Of a stretch of DNA of 20,650 bases, positions 1 through 7,509 are shown piece by piece. Origin of the DNA: JAPYTU01 sp036166735 (lineage in GTDB: Bacteria; Bacteroidota; Bacteroidia; Cytophagales; MED-G16); NCBI GenBank assembly GCA_036166735.1, contig JAYZHG010000018.1:1-20650 (forward strand), read 5' to 3'. Position 1 is the first letter of the stretch. Each line of letters opens with the position of its first letter. Under the pieces are notes generated by a model. That model did no database searches, was not told where the DNA came from, and was given only the letters and a program-made list of their open reading frames with translations. A program made the position numbers and the translations under genes.

Positions 1-560
1 GACCAAACCTGTGAACCATTTGTCCCTCTAGAATGAAAAAGTTTTGTTGGTTCACCCTCTCCATCAATAGGAGAAACCCATATTTGACCTGATTTGATAA
101 AAGCAATTTTATCACTATTTGGAGAAATAACAGGACCTGTACCTTCATCTATAAGTATTGGATCTCCTCCATTAAAAGGTATAGACCAAATTTGTACTTT
201 AGGTGGAAAAGGTTCAAATGTGGGATTTACTGGTAATTCATCATCCCAATTAGATCCAAAATCGCCACCTCTTATATAAATGACCCAATTACCATCTGCA
301 GAAATTGAAACACTTGATAACTCCTGTCCTGTATCTTCCATATACCCAGTCAATTTTCTAGAAACATATTTAGGAGCTTCGGCAACATAGATATTTCTTA
401 ATCCCTCCTCATCAAATGCCCAAGCTATTCGTGATGACTGCAACGAACCAGTCAATTCATTTGGAAAAGGGTACGACTTAATCTGATCTAAAGTAAAATT
501 CTGTGATTGTATAGTTAAGACAAAAAAGAAAAAAAATAATGATAGACTAATCTGTTTCAT
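1..560 (-). CDS. S9 prolyl oligopeptidase / DPP-IV-like protein, N-terminal part (runs off left edge)
   Basis: This is an open reading frame read leftwards from an ATG at 558-560 with no stop before the window edge, so only about 186 residues are visible. It begins with a signal peptide (MKQISLSLFFFFFVLTIQSQ). WD40/DPP-IV-type beta-propeller blades follow: SRIAWAFDEEGLRNIYVAEA, then VSISADGNWVIYIRGGDFGSNWDDE, then VQIWSIPFNGGDP, ISPNSDKIAFIKSGQIWV and a further repeat. In the S9 family this propeller gates a C-terminal alpha/beta-hydrolase domain that removes dipeptides or cleaves after proline in secreted peptides. That catalytic domain is outside the window, so activity cannot be confirmed. 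The start overlaps the end of the upstream membrane-protein gene by 14 nt. It is therefore the third gene of an S10 - membrane protein - S9 run, which suggests coordinated periplasmic peptide breakdown. The family call is fairly sure; the exact specificity is unknown. Confidence 0.82.
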   Translation of the reverse strand, partial: MKQISLSLFFFFFVLTIQSQNFTLDQIKSYPFPNELTGSLQSSRIAWAFDEEGLRNIYVAEAPKYVSRKLTGYMEDTGQELSSVSISADGNWVIYIRGGDFGSNWDDELPVNPTFEPFPPKVQIWSIPFNGGDPILIDEGTGPVISPNSDKIAFIKSGQIWVSPIDGEGEPTKLFHSRGTNGSQVW

Positions 561-996
561 TCCATGAAATATTTATATGAGCATACAAACTAATAATGAA
601 TAAAAACAAAGCAGCCCACATCACATATATAAAGTGAGAGCTCGGAATCCAATTATATGCAACGATTAAATTAACTATCAATAAGCTTCCTAAAACGCAA
701 TATATTCGTGTCCTTACAAATGAAACTTTTAATGTTTTTTCTGAAGAAAAAGCAAGTAAAAACATACCTATTCCTACAACATATAAACCCAAAAATCGAT
801 ATATCTGAGTTAAATAACCAGATAGTGTAAAATTCTCATCTACAGACAAAAGTTCCGTAAATGTCATGTTTAATCTTTCCTCATTTGCAACCTGATCTAA
901 CATCCAAGGTTCATCAGATATCATCCATCTAATTCCAGAAATAATTAATGCAAGACTTATTAAAACAAGAGGAATTCTTAACATATTTTTTTTCAT
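547..996 (-). CDS. Four-helix integral membrane protein of unknown function
   Basis: I do not recognise this 149-aa protein. It shows about four hydrophobic segments: residues ~7-25, ~67-85, ~97-115 and ~123-142. Between the first two is a roughly 40-residue loop (about 27-65) rich in acidic residues. The N-terminus is short and basic (MKKNMLRI). The start is an ATG six bases after the S10 peptidase stop, and the 3' end overlaps the S9 peptidase start by 14 nt, so it is probably co-transcribed and translationally coupled with both. That context suggests an envelope role linked to the two peptidases, but nothing in the sequence proves it. Confidence 0.7.
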   Translation of the reverse strand: MKKNMLRIPLVLISLALIISGIRWMISDEPWMLDQVANEERLNMTFTELLSVDENFTLSGYLTQIYRFLGLYVVGIGMFLLAFSSEKTLKVSFVRTRIYCVLGSLLIVNLIVAYNWIPSSHFIYVMWAALFLFIISLYAHINISWNETD

Positions 997-1002
997 ATTG
1001 AT

Positions 1003-2469
1003 TTAATATTTAGCTGAACCTTTTGGAGTTGTTTTACTAATAAATTCTCTTATATCATCATTTGAATTCTTCAAATCTTCTTTTCTAAGATACATCATAT
1101 GACCACTTCTATATCCTTTAAAAGATAATCTATCTTTCATTTTACCACTGGGATCAACATTCCACATTGTATATTTAGCATTGAAATAATCTGTAGCTCC
1201 ATCATAGTAACCAGACTGAATAAAAACATGCATATAAGGATTTTTTGCCATTGCATGTCTTAAATCTTCACCCGTAGTATTATTAGATCTATCCCATGGT
1301 CTCACATTGCCCCACACATTGTATTTCATATTAGTTTCAAATTTTAATTCTTCTTTTAAATAATGATTCATTGCGGGAGTAAAAGCATGATCCCAAGCTG
1401 CCATAGCAGGATCATGATCATATCTTATACCAGCATCAGTCTTATCTATTCCTTTATATCTAGAATCTAATCTACCAATTGTTAAACCATCTTCATATAA
1501 TAATTTTTTCCAAAAATATGAGGTAGGAACATCTAAATTATAGTCTAAATAATCTTTAACAGACAAACCAGAATATCTAGATGCAATTACAGCTACATCT
1601 TTTTTTTCAGAATCACTTAGAGAACTACCTTTTGCTATTGCTGGTATAAACTTTTCGATTGTATACTTTTCTATTTCAGGTAATATATCATCTAAATCTT
1701 GAGATAAAAGATCATCATCTAAAACTTTGTGGTACCAAGCTGTAGCAGCATAATATGGAAGTGTTAATGCAGCAGAAACAGGTCCGTCTCTATCAATACC
1801 TAATCCAGTAGGCGAAACAAGTACAACACCATTTATATACATGGTTTGTGCCCTCTGTAATTCTAAGGATAGACCCGAGCAACGAGGAGTTCCATAACTT
1901 TCCCCAATAAGATATTTTGGAGAAACCCATAACTTATATTTATTAACAAAATCATTTATCCATTTAGCTAAGTATTTAATATCTGAATTAACTCCAAAAA
2001 AATTAGCTCTATCATAATCCTTATCCAATATTCTTGATAAACCAACATTAACAGGATTAATGTATACAATATCAGCAACATCAATTATTGAATGAGGATT
2101 TTCTTTAAATCCATACGGTTGAACTGGATTTCCTTCATCATCTATATTTAAAATTCTTGGACTCGTATACCCCATATGCATCCATATTGATGCAGCTCCT
2201 GGACCTCCATTAAAAGAAAAAAATATTGGTCTTTTTTCAACACTTTTAATATCTGATCTTTTATAATAGGTATAAAATAAGGTAGCTACAGCCTTATCTT
2301 CATCACTCCATACAGGCAGTGTTCCTGCAGTTGCAGTATACGGAATTTTATTTCCCTTTACAGTGACATAATGACTAGTAGTAACACTCCTTTCAGGTTC
2401 GATGGATCTAGTTTGAGAAAAAGCACAAAAATATGAGCTGATAAATAATAATATTATAAAATTTTTCAT
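1003..2469 (-). CDS. Secreted S10-family serine carboxypeptidase-like peptidase
   Basis: This 488-aa protein begins with a cleavable signal peptide (MKNFIILLFISSYFCAFSQ) and is an alpha/beta-hydrolase of the serine carboxypeptidase (S10) family. The oxyanion/substrate motif FNGGPGAAS is at residues 86-94. The nucleophile motif GESYG is at 189-193, giving Ser191. A catalytic Asp is likely at 423 (SGYYDGATD) and the catalytic His is 457 (YRSGHMMY). All three triad members are thus in order and at plausible spacing. S10 enzymes release C-terminal residues from peptides at acidic to neutral pH; here it would act in the periplasm or at the surface. The gene is followed closely by a small membrane protein and an S9 peptidase on the same strand. 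Its start lies about 18 nt after a terminator hairpin. Confidence 0.88.
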   Translation of the reverse strand: MKNFIILLFISSYFCAFSQTRSIEPERSVTTSHYVTVKGNKIPYTATAGTLPVWSDEDKAVATLFYTYYKRSDIKSVEKRPIFFSFNGGPGAASIWMHMGYTSPRILNIDDEGNPVQPYGFKENPHSIIDVADIVYINPVNVGLSRILDKDYDRANFFGVNSDIKYLAKWINDFVNKYKLWVSPKYLIGESYGTPRCSGLSLELQRAQTMYINGVVLVSPTGLGIDRDGPVSAALTLPYYAATAWYHKVLDDDLLSQDLDDILPEIEKYTIEKFIPAIAKGSSLSDSEKKDVAVIASRYSGLSVKDYLDYNLDVPTSYFWKKLLYEDGLTIGRLDSRYKGIDKTDAGIRYDHDPAMAAWDHAFTPAMNHYLKEELKFETNMKYNVWGNVRPWDRSNNTTGEDLRHAMAKNPYMHVFIQSGYYDGATDYFNAKYTMWNVDPSGKMKDRLSFKGYRSGHMMYLRKEDLKNSNDDIREFISKTTPKGSAKY

Positions 2470-2479
2470 GGGTTAATAA

Positions 2480-2511
2480 AATTAAAAAGGCCTAAAATAT
2501 GTTTAGGCCTT
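2480..2511 (-). terminator. Intrinsic terminator after the 2531-2980 gene
   Basis: A perfect 10-bp stem (2487-2496 with 2502-2511, AAGGCCTAAA/TTTAGGCCTT) encloses a 5-nt loop. On the minus strand it is followed by a T-rich tail (TTTTTAATTTT). It lies 19 nt past the stop of the upstream membrane-protein gene and ends about 10 nt before the S10 peptidase start codon. Confidence 0.75.
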
Positions 2512-2530
2512 AAGATAATAAATAGTTTAT

Positions 2531-2980
2531 TTATTTCCACGAAATACCCTCACCAGTAAATCTTCTATACATCAAATAAAGCATAGAAAGTGAAATTACA
2601 AGATGATAATATCCAAACTGTTGTGCTACACCAAAATCCAAACATAATATAACATAAGCAGATCCTAAATTGATTGCCAATATAGCAAGGCCAATTTTAG
2701 TTGCAAGTGCGACAGCTGCTGTATTATCCATTCCATAATTATTGTTATCTGGTCGGGTTAATAAAAATTGAGCTATAAACGTACAGATTAATGTTAAAGT
2801 ATATGGTGATGAAGTAGCAGGATCCATATATCTCATTGTCTCACCTATAATAGGTAATAAACTGAAATAACAAACACCACTTAAAAATAATTTTCTATCC
2901 ATTTTAAATGCACCATAAGCAGATAAAAGAGCCAAAAGTCCTCCAACACCAGTAAATATCAATGTCATTGTGTCATCCAT
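2531..2980 (-). CDS. Small integral membrane protein of unknown function (149 aa)
   Basis: I do not recognise the family. The protein has about four hydrophobic helices: residues ~5-24, ~30-48, ~60-75 and ~88-112, with the last stretch continuing to ~140. Polar turns include RYMDPATSSPYT and TRPDNNNYGMDN. The C-terminus is short and basic (YRRFTGEGISWK). There is no signal peptide and no catalytic motif. It starts at an ATG (2978-2980) and appears to be a single-gene transcript, closed by the strong hairpin at 2487-2511. It faces away from the 3065-5833 gene set across about 85 nt of AT-rich DNA that must hold both promoters. Confidence 0.7.
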   Translation of the reverse strand: MDDTMTLIFTGVGGLLALLSAYGAFKMDRKLFLSGVCYFSLLPIIGETMRYMDPATSSPYTLTLICTFIAQFLLTRPDNNNYGMDNTAAVALATKIGLAILAINLGSAYVILCLDFGVAQQFGYYHLVISLSMLYLMYRRFTGEGISWK

Positions 2981-3064
2981 AATTAAAATATGATTTAGTT
3001 AAAGTTATTTAATATCAAAATTACCAGTTAATATTAAAAAGATAAATATAGATATAATTCTTTC

Positions 3065-3148
3065 ATGAAAAAATTTACGATTATTAAGGTTGTCTTAATT
3101 ATTGTGATTATAATTAATATAAATAAAAACTATTTACCTTTTTTATGA
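3065..3148 (+). CDS. Candidate 27-aa hydrophobic leader or micro-protein, overlapping the LACTB-like gene
   Basis: This is a short ORF (ATG at 3065). Its product starts MKKFTIIKVVLIIVIIINI, a basic start followed by one membrane-length hydrophobic stretch, then NKNYLPFL. Its TGA (3146-3148) overlaps the ATG of the serine hydrolase (3145-3147) in a 4-nt ATGA junction. That is the same geometry seen between the nuclease-like and methyltransferase genes downstream. It could be a single-pass micro-protein or a leader peptide that couples translation to the next gene. It could also be chance in AT-rich DNA, because no family is recognisable and the length is minimal. Confidence 0.35.
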   Translation: MKKFTIIKVVLIIVIIININKNYLPFL

Positions 3149-4209
3149 AAAAATATACATTCATTTTCATTACACTCATAGCATTCGGATGTACCATAGA
3201 AAGTATTGATCCAAATGAAAAGAAAGTAAATAGTCTGATAATTGACATTATTGATTCTAATAATTTACCTGGATTATCTGTTTCTGTGATGAAAAATGGT
3301 GAAATAGTATATTCAAAGGGATTCGGGTATGCTGATATCGAAAGTAAAACTCAAATTATTCCTTCATCAACAAAATTTCGAATAGGAAGCTTCTCAAAAA
3401 CATTAACGGCTAGTGCTTTAATGAAACTTGTTGAAAATAACAAATTAAATTTAGATGAAAGTATACATACTTATGTTCCCGAAGTTCCCAAAAAAAATTG
3501 GAATTTTAATCTAAGACAAATGGGAGGACATTTATCAGGAATTAGACATTATAAAGGAAATGAATTTTATATAAATAAAAATTATGAAAATGTTATTGAT
3601 GCTCTAGATATTTTTAAAGATGATCCTCTATTACATGAGCCTGGAACAAAATATTATTATTCTACTCATGCATGGACTTTAATTAGTGCTGCAATAGAAA
3701 AAGGATCTGAAACTCCATTTTTAGAATATATGTATAAAAATGTTTTTGAACCTCTGGGAATGAAAAACACATATGCTGAAACTAGAGATCTCAGTATAAA
3801 AAATAAAGTTACTTACTACAAAAAAGATAATTATGGAAATATTAAAATTGAACCCGAAGTAAATAATAGCTGGAAATGGGCAGGAGGAGGATTTATTTCT
3901 ACTACAGAAGATATTGTTAATTTTTTACATAGTCATTCAAAATCCGGCTACTTAACTGATGAAAGTTTAAATATTCTTATGAATCCTCAAACAATTGCTA
4001 GTGCTGGTACAACTAATTATGGTATTGGATGGAGAAAAAGATATGGAAATAATAACGAAGTACTTTATGGCCATACAGGTGGTTCAGTAGGAGGAACAAC
4101 ATATGCATTCATAGCAATTGACTATAACGTCATAGTAGTAATAACATCTAATTTAAGCGATGCATCATTTGGTAATTTACCAAATGATATATTTGAAATA
4201 TATTATTAA
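3145..4209 (+). CDS. LACTB-like serine hydrolase (class C beta-lactamase / PBP4-type fold), lipoprotein
   Basis: The 354-aa protein begins with a lipoprotein signal (lipobox AFGC, Cys16), so it is probably membrane-anchored. The beta-lactamase/transpeptidase fold follows. The SxxK motif SFSK is at 82-85. A YST triplet stands at 172-174, where class C enzymes have YxN. An HTGG motif at 310-313 replaces the KTG box. The stretch GLSVSVMKNGEIVYSKGFGY and the HLSGIRHY motif (129-136) resemble the LACTB branch of the family, which includes serine peptidases and esterases rather than true antibiotic-degrading lactamases. Peptidase, esterase or D-aminopeptidase activity is more likely than drug resistance. 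The stop overlaps the next start by 1 nt (TAATG), so the nuclease-like gene is probably translationally coupled to it. Confidence 0.85.
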   Translation: MKKYTFIFITLIAFGCTIESIDPNEKKVNSLIIDIIDSNNLPGLSVSVMKNGEIVYSKGFGYADIESKTQIIPSSTKFRIGSFSKTLTASALMKLVENNKLNLDESIHTYVPEVPKKNWNFNLRQMGGHLSGIRHYKGNEFYINKNYENVIDALDIFKDDPLLHEPGTKYYYSTHAWTLISAAIEKGSETPFLEYMYKNVFEPLGMKNTYAETRDLSIKNKVTYYKKDNYGNIKIEPEVNNSWKWAGGGFISTTEDIVNFLHSHSKSGYLTDESLNILMNPQTIASAGTTNYGIGWRKRYGNNNEVLYGHTGGSVGGTTYAFIAIDYNVIVVITSNLSDASFGNLPNDIFEIYY

Positions 4210-4952
4210 TGTCACTAAAGAAACTTGAAAAACTAAATAATCACAAACGAGATTTAAGAATCAAATTTGATTCAAAAAATCATATTTATTCCGTTGATAA
4301 GAATAAAAATTATATTTCTGTAACACAATTAGTGAGTAAATTTTTTCCTGAATTTGATAAAAATTTTTGGGCAGAAAAACAAAGTCATAAATTAGGAATT
4401 CCAAAAGATGAAATATTGATGAAATGGGAAAATTTAGGTAATAAAGCAAGAAATGCCGGGACCAACCTTCACTTACAAATAGAAAATTTTTATAATCATA
4501 CAAATCATAAAAATTCAAGAGAATTTGAAAAATTTTTAGACTTTCATCATAAATATATAATAAATAATTATCAGCCATTTCGAACTGAATGGAAAATCTT
4601 TGATGAAAAAAAACTAATTGCCGGAACTATAGATATGGTATATAAAAAACCTGATGGTAGTTTATTTATTTTTGACTGGAAAAGAAGTAAAAATATTATC
4701 AACTCAAATGGATCTGTGGAAAAAGAAAATCCATATGAAAATGGTCTAAAAGGATTAAGCCATTTAAGTTCTTCTGATTATATAAAATACTCTTTGCAAC
4801 AAAATATCTATAAATACATACTTGAAAAGTATTATGAAAAAAAAATTTCTAGTATGAATCTTTTAATACTTCACCCTAATTATGAAAAATACCATATTGT
4901 CAAAATTGATGAATTTCAATTAGAAACTAAATACCTAATTGATAATAGATGA
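4209..4952 (+). CDS. PD-(D/E)XK superfamily exonuclease-like protein
   Basis: The 247-aa protein has the arrangement of RecB/MGME1-type PD-(D/E)XK nucleases. An upstream helix carries AGTNLHLQIENFY (His88, Glu92). Then comes E127 before the core, AGTIDMVY with Asp142, and FIFDWKRSK with Asp156 and Lys158 as the D-x-K pair. Finally there is the Q/Y helix SLQQNIYKYILEKYY (Gln197/198, Tyr201), typical of RecB-like motif QxxxY. This suggests metal-dependent DNA exonuclease activity in the cytoplasm. It has no helicase partner and no phage genes nearby; its neighbours are a LACTB-like lipoprotein (1-nt overlap) and a homocysteine methyltransferase (4-nt overlap). Lys, Asn and Ile use is very high and the gene looks even more AT-rich than its surroundings. 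Its biological role is unknown. Confidence 0.75.
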   Translation: MSLKKLEKLNNHKRDLRIKFDSKNHIYSVDKNKNYISVTQLVSKFFPEFDKNFWAEKQSHKLGIPKDEILMKWENLGNKARNAGTNLHLQIENFYNHTNHKNSREFEKFLDFHHKYIINNYQPFRTEWKIFDEKKLIAGTIDMVYKKPDGSLFIFDWKRSKNIINSNGSVEKENPYENGLKGLSHLSSSDYIKYSLQQNIYKYILEKYYEKKISSMNLLILHPNYEKYHIVKIDEFQLETKYLIDNR

Positions 4953-5833
4953 AAAAAATTATAAAATTATTAGATGGAAGTCTATCCTATCCCCTTGAAA
5001 AAAAAGGATATAATTTAAATACTAAATTATGGACAGCACATGCACTTATAAATAATCCTGAAGAGATATTAAAAATTCATAAAGATTATATCAATAGTGG
5101 TACTGACTTTATAAGTACATCTACATATCAGGCAAGTGTAAGAGGTCTTTTAGATTATGGTTACAATATTTCAAAAATTGAAAAAATTTTCAAAAAATCT
5201 GTAGAATTAGTAAAAAAAGCTATAGATGAAACAAATTCAAAAAATAAAATTTCGATTATAGGAAGTTTTGGTCCATTCGCAGCCTACCTAGCCGATGGTT
5301 CAGAATATAATGGAAATTATAAATTTTCAGATAACAACATATTACAATTTCATTCTGAAAATATAGATATAATAAATAAATTAAATGTAGATATTATTCT
5401 CTATGAAACCATTCCAAATTTAAGAGAAGCTAAAATATTATCAAAAATCATAAATAAAATAAATAAGGAAATATGGATATCATTTACCTGTAATGATAAA
5501 TTAGAGTTAAGGGATGGGTCCTCTTTAAAAAAAGCATGCAAAATATTCTCTTCAACTGATAATGTTTCTACTATTGGAATCAATTGTGTTCAACCACATT
5601 TAATAAGTGATGTAATTAAACTACTAAAAAAAGAATCGACAAAAAATATTTTAGTATATCCAAATTCAGGAGAAAAGTTTGATCACAAAACAAAAACTTG
5701 GAATGGCAAAAAATTATTTAATAAAAAAATGATAAAAGAATGGATTAAACTTTCTCCAGATATAATTGGTGGATGTTGTAGAATGGATGCTTCTGTAATA
5801 AAAAAAATGAGAAAATATATAGACTTAGTTTAA
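4949..5833 (+). CDS. Homocysteine S-methyltransferase family protein (MmuM/BHMT-like)
   Basis: The 294-aa protein is a compact TIM-barrel Pfam S-methyl_trans domain. It would transfer a methyl group from a donor such as S-methylmethionine or betaine to homocysteine, giving methionine, in the cytoplasm. Diagnostic elements are LLDGSLS near the N-terminus, TSTYQAS (57-63), GSFGPFAAYLADGSEYNGNY (105-124) and YETIP (152-156). The zinc-binding cysteines are Cys213 in GINC and the Cys276-Cys277 pair in GGCCR. Length matches E. coli MmuM-like enzymes and all three Zn ligands are present, so it is probably active. The donor cannot be told from sequence. Its ATG overlaps the nuclease-like stop by 4 nt, and its 3' end overlaps the convergent symporter gene by 9 nt. 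Confidence 0.88.
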   Translation: MKKIIKLLDGSLSYPLEKKGYNLNTKLWTAHALINNPEEILKIHKDYINSGTDFISTSTYQASVRGLLDYGYNISKIEKIFKKSVELVKKAIDETNSKNKISIIGSFGPFAAYLADGSEYNGNYKFSDNNILQFHSENIDIINKLNVDIILYETIPNLREAKILSKIINKINKEIWISFTCNDKLELRDGSSLKKACKIFSSTDNVSTIGINCVQPHLISDVIKLLKKESTKNILVYPNSGEKFDHKTKTWNGKKLFNKKMIKEWIKLSPDIIGGCCRMDASVIKKMRKYIDLV

Positions 5834-7507
5834 ATTGTCTTGAGGTGTTCTAATTCTATCTACCATCTCCATTACTTCTTTTGGAGGTGGATTAGTAAAT
5901 CTTGAAACTATAATCGAAACTAAAAAATTACACATCATAGCAATTGATCCAAAACCTTCAGGAGATATACCAAACCACCACTCAGATTTAGGTGGTATTT
6001 CACCTAACCACCCTAATTTAAACTTCATCATATAATATAACATTAAAGAAATCCCGACAGCCATTCCAGAAATAGCACCTTCTCTATTTATTCTTTTTGA
6101 AAAAATACCTAATATAATAGCAGGGAATAAAGATGAAGCTGCAAGTCCAAATGCAAGAGCTACAACAGCCGCTACAAATCCAGGAGGATTAATACCAAAA
6201 TAACCTGCAATTAAAACAGCAAAAATTGCAGAAATTCTTGCTATCCATAACTCTTCAGATTCACTAATATCTGGATAGTAAGTTTTTTTTACTAAATCAC
6301 GTGATATTGAAGTTGAAATAACTAATAATAATCCAGCTGCTGTAGATAAGGCCGCAGCAAGTCCACCAGCAGCTACCAATGCAATAATCCATGGAGGTAA
6401 ATTTGCAATTTCTGGATTTGCAAGAACCATAATATCATTATCAATAATAAGTTCATTATCTGATGAGCTCATATAATTGATAATACCATCATTATTTTTG
6501 TCGTCATAAGAAATAAGACCTGTTTTTTCCCAATTCTTAAACCATTCAGGCATAGCAATATATTCTTTATTACTAACAGTTTGAATCAAATTTAACTTTG
6601 AAAATACAGCAACTGCAGGAGCAGTTGTATATAAAATTGTAATAAATAATAGTGCCAAACCAACTGATTTTCTTGCGTCTTTCACTCTTTTAACTGTAAA
6701 AAATCTTACTATTACATGGGGAAGGCCAGCCGTACCCACCATCAAAGCAAGTGTAATAAAAAAGATATCCGTAACTGATTTTGATCCATTTGTATACTCA
6801 TTAAAACCTAAATCTTTAGATAATAGATCAAGTTTATCTAACAAGTAAACTCCAGAATTATCATTAAGAGTAGATCCCATTCCTATCTGTGGAATTAAAT
6901 TTCCTGTCATCTGAAATGAAATAAATATGGCAGGAAGCATAAAAGCAAAAATCAAAATACAATACTGTGCTACTTGTGTATATGTAATACCTTTCATTCC
7001 ACCCAAAACAGCATAAAATAAAACAATGACCATCCCTATAATAACACCAGTATTTATAGGTACTTCTAAAAATCTTGAAAAAACAATACCAACACCTCTC
7101 ATTTGACCCGCTACATAAGTAAAGGATACAATAAGAGCACAATAAACAGCTACTTTTCTAGCGGTTTTTGAATAATATCTATCGCCTATAAAATCTGGAA
7201 CTGTAAATTTTCCAAATTTCCTTAAATAAGGAGCTAGTAATAATGCTAATAATACATATCCTCCCGTCCAACCCATTAAATATACTGATCCATCGTATCC
7301 TGAAAAAGCAATAATCCCAGCCATGGAAATAAAAGATGCAGCAGACATCCAATCAGCTGCAGTTGCCATTCCATTTGCTAAAGGAGAAACACCTTTTCCC
7401 GCTATATAAAATTCAGATGTAGAAGAAGCTCTAGACCATATTGCAATTGATATATAAATTAAAAATGTTATACCAACAATGATGTAAGTCCAAGTTTGTA
7501 CATCCAT
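5825..7507 (-). CDS. Sodium:solute symporter large subunit (SSS family, ActP/VC_2705-like)
   Basis: This 560-aa protein has about 13 hydrophobic segments and is a solute:sodium symporter of the acetate-permease-like group. It is inferred to import a small organic anion such as acetate or another carboxylate using the sodium gradient; the substrate is not determinable. Family landmarks are EFYIAGKGVSPLANGMATAADWMSAASF (32-59), AGQMRGVGI (133-141), GTAGLPHVIVRFFTV (258-272) and the core VAAGGLAAALSTAAGLLLV (378-396). A soluble insertion (about 318-365) includes DDKNNDGIINY (335-345), which resembles an EF-hand calcium loop. The gene starts 2 nt after its partner small subunit, supporting a two-component transporter. 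Its stop overlaps the convergent methyltransferase by 9 nt, with no terminator seen. Confidence 0.9.
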   Translation of the reverse strand: MDVQTWTYIIVGITFLIYISIAIWSRASSTSEFYIAGKGVSPLANGMATAADWMSAASFISMAGIIAFSGYDGSVYLMGWTGGYVLLALLLAPYLRKFGKFTVPDFIGDRYYSKTARKVAVYCALIVSFTYVAGQMRGVGIVFSRFLEVPINTGVIIGMVIVLFYAVLGGMKGITYTQVAQYCILIFAFMLPAIFISFQMTGNLIPQIGMGSTLNDNSGVYLLDKLDLLSKDLGFNEYTNGSKSVTDIFFITLALMVGTAGLPHVIVRFFTVKRVKDARKSVGLALLFITILYTTAPAVAVFSKLNLIQTVSNKEYIAMPEWFKNWEKTGLISYDDKNNDGIINYMSSSDNELIIDNDIMVLANPEIANLPPWIIALVAAGGLAAALSTAAGLLLVISTSISRDLVKKTYYPDISESEELWIARISAIFAVLIAGYFGINPPGFVAAVVALAFGLAASSLFPAIILGIFSKRINREGAISGMAVGISLMLYYMMKFKLGWLGEIPPKSEWWFGISPEGFGSIAMMCNFLVSIIVSRFTNPPPKEVMEMVDRIRTPQDNLN

Positions 7508-7509
7508 AA

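Noticed and set aside
4261..4578. Minus-strand frame opposite the nuclease-like gene
   Set aside because: It is antisense to a coherent nuclease ORF with conserved motifs; its composition (Tyr/Leu/Phe-rich) is the usual reverse-strand reflection of Lys/Asn-rich code.
6864..7142. Minus-strand frame inside the symporter gene
   Set aside because: Same strand but a different frame within the symporter; Cys/Tyr-rich shadow with no domain.
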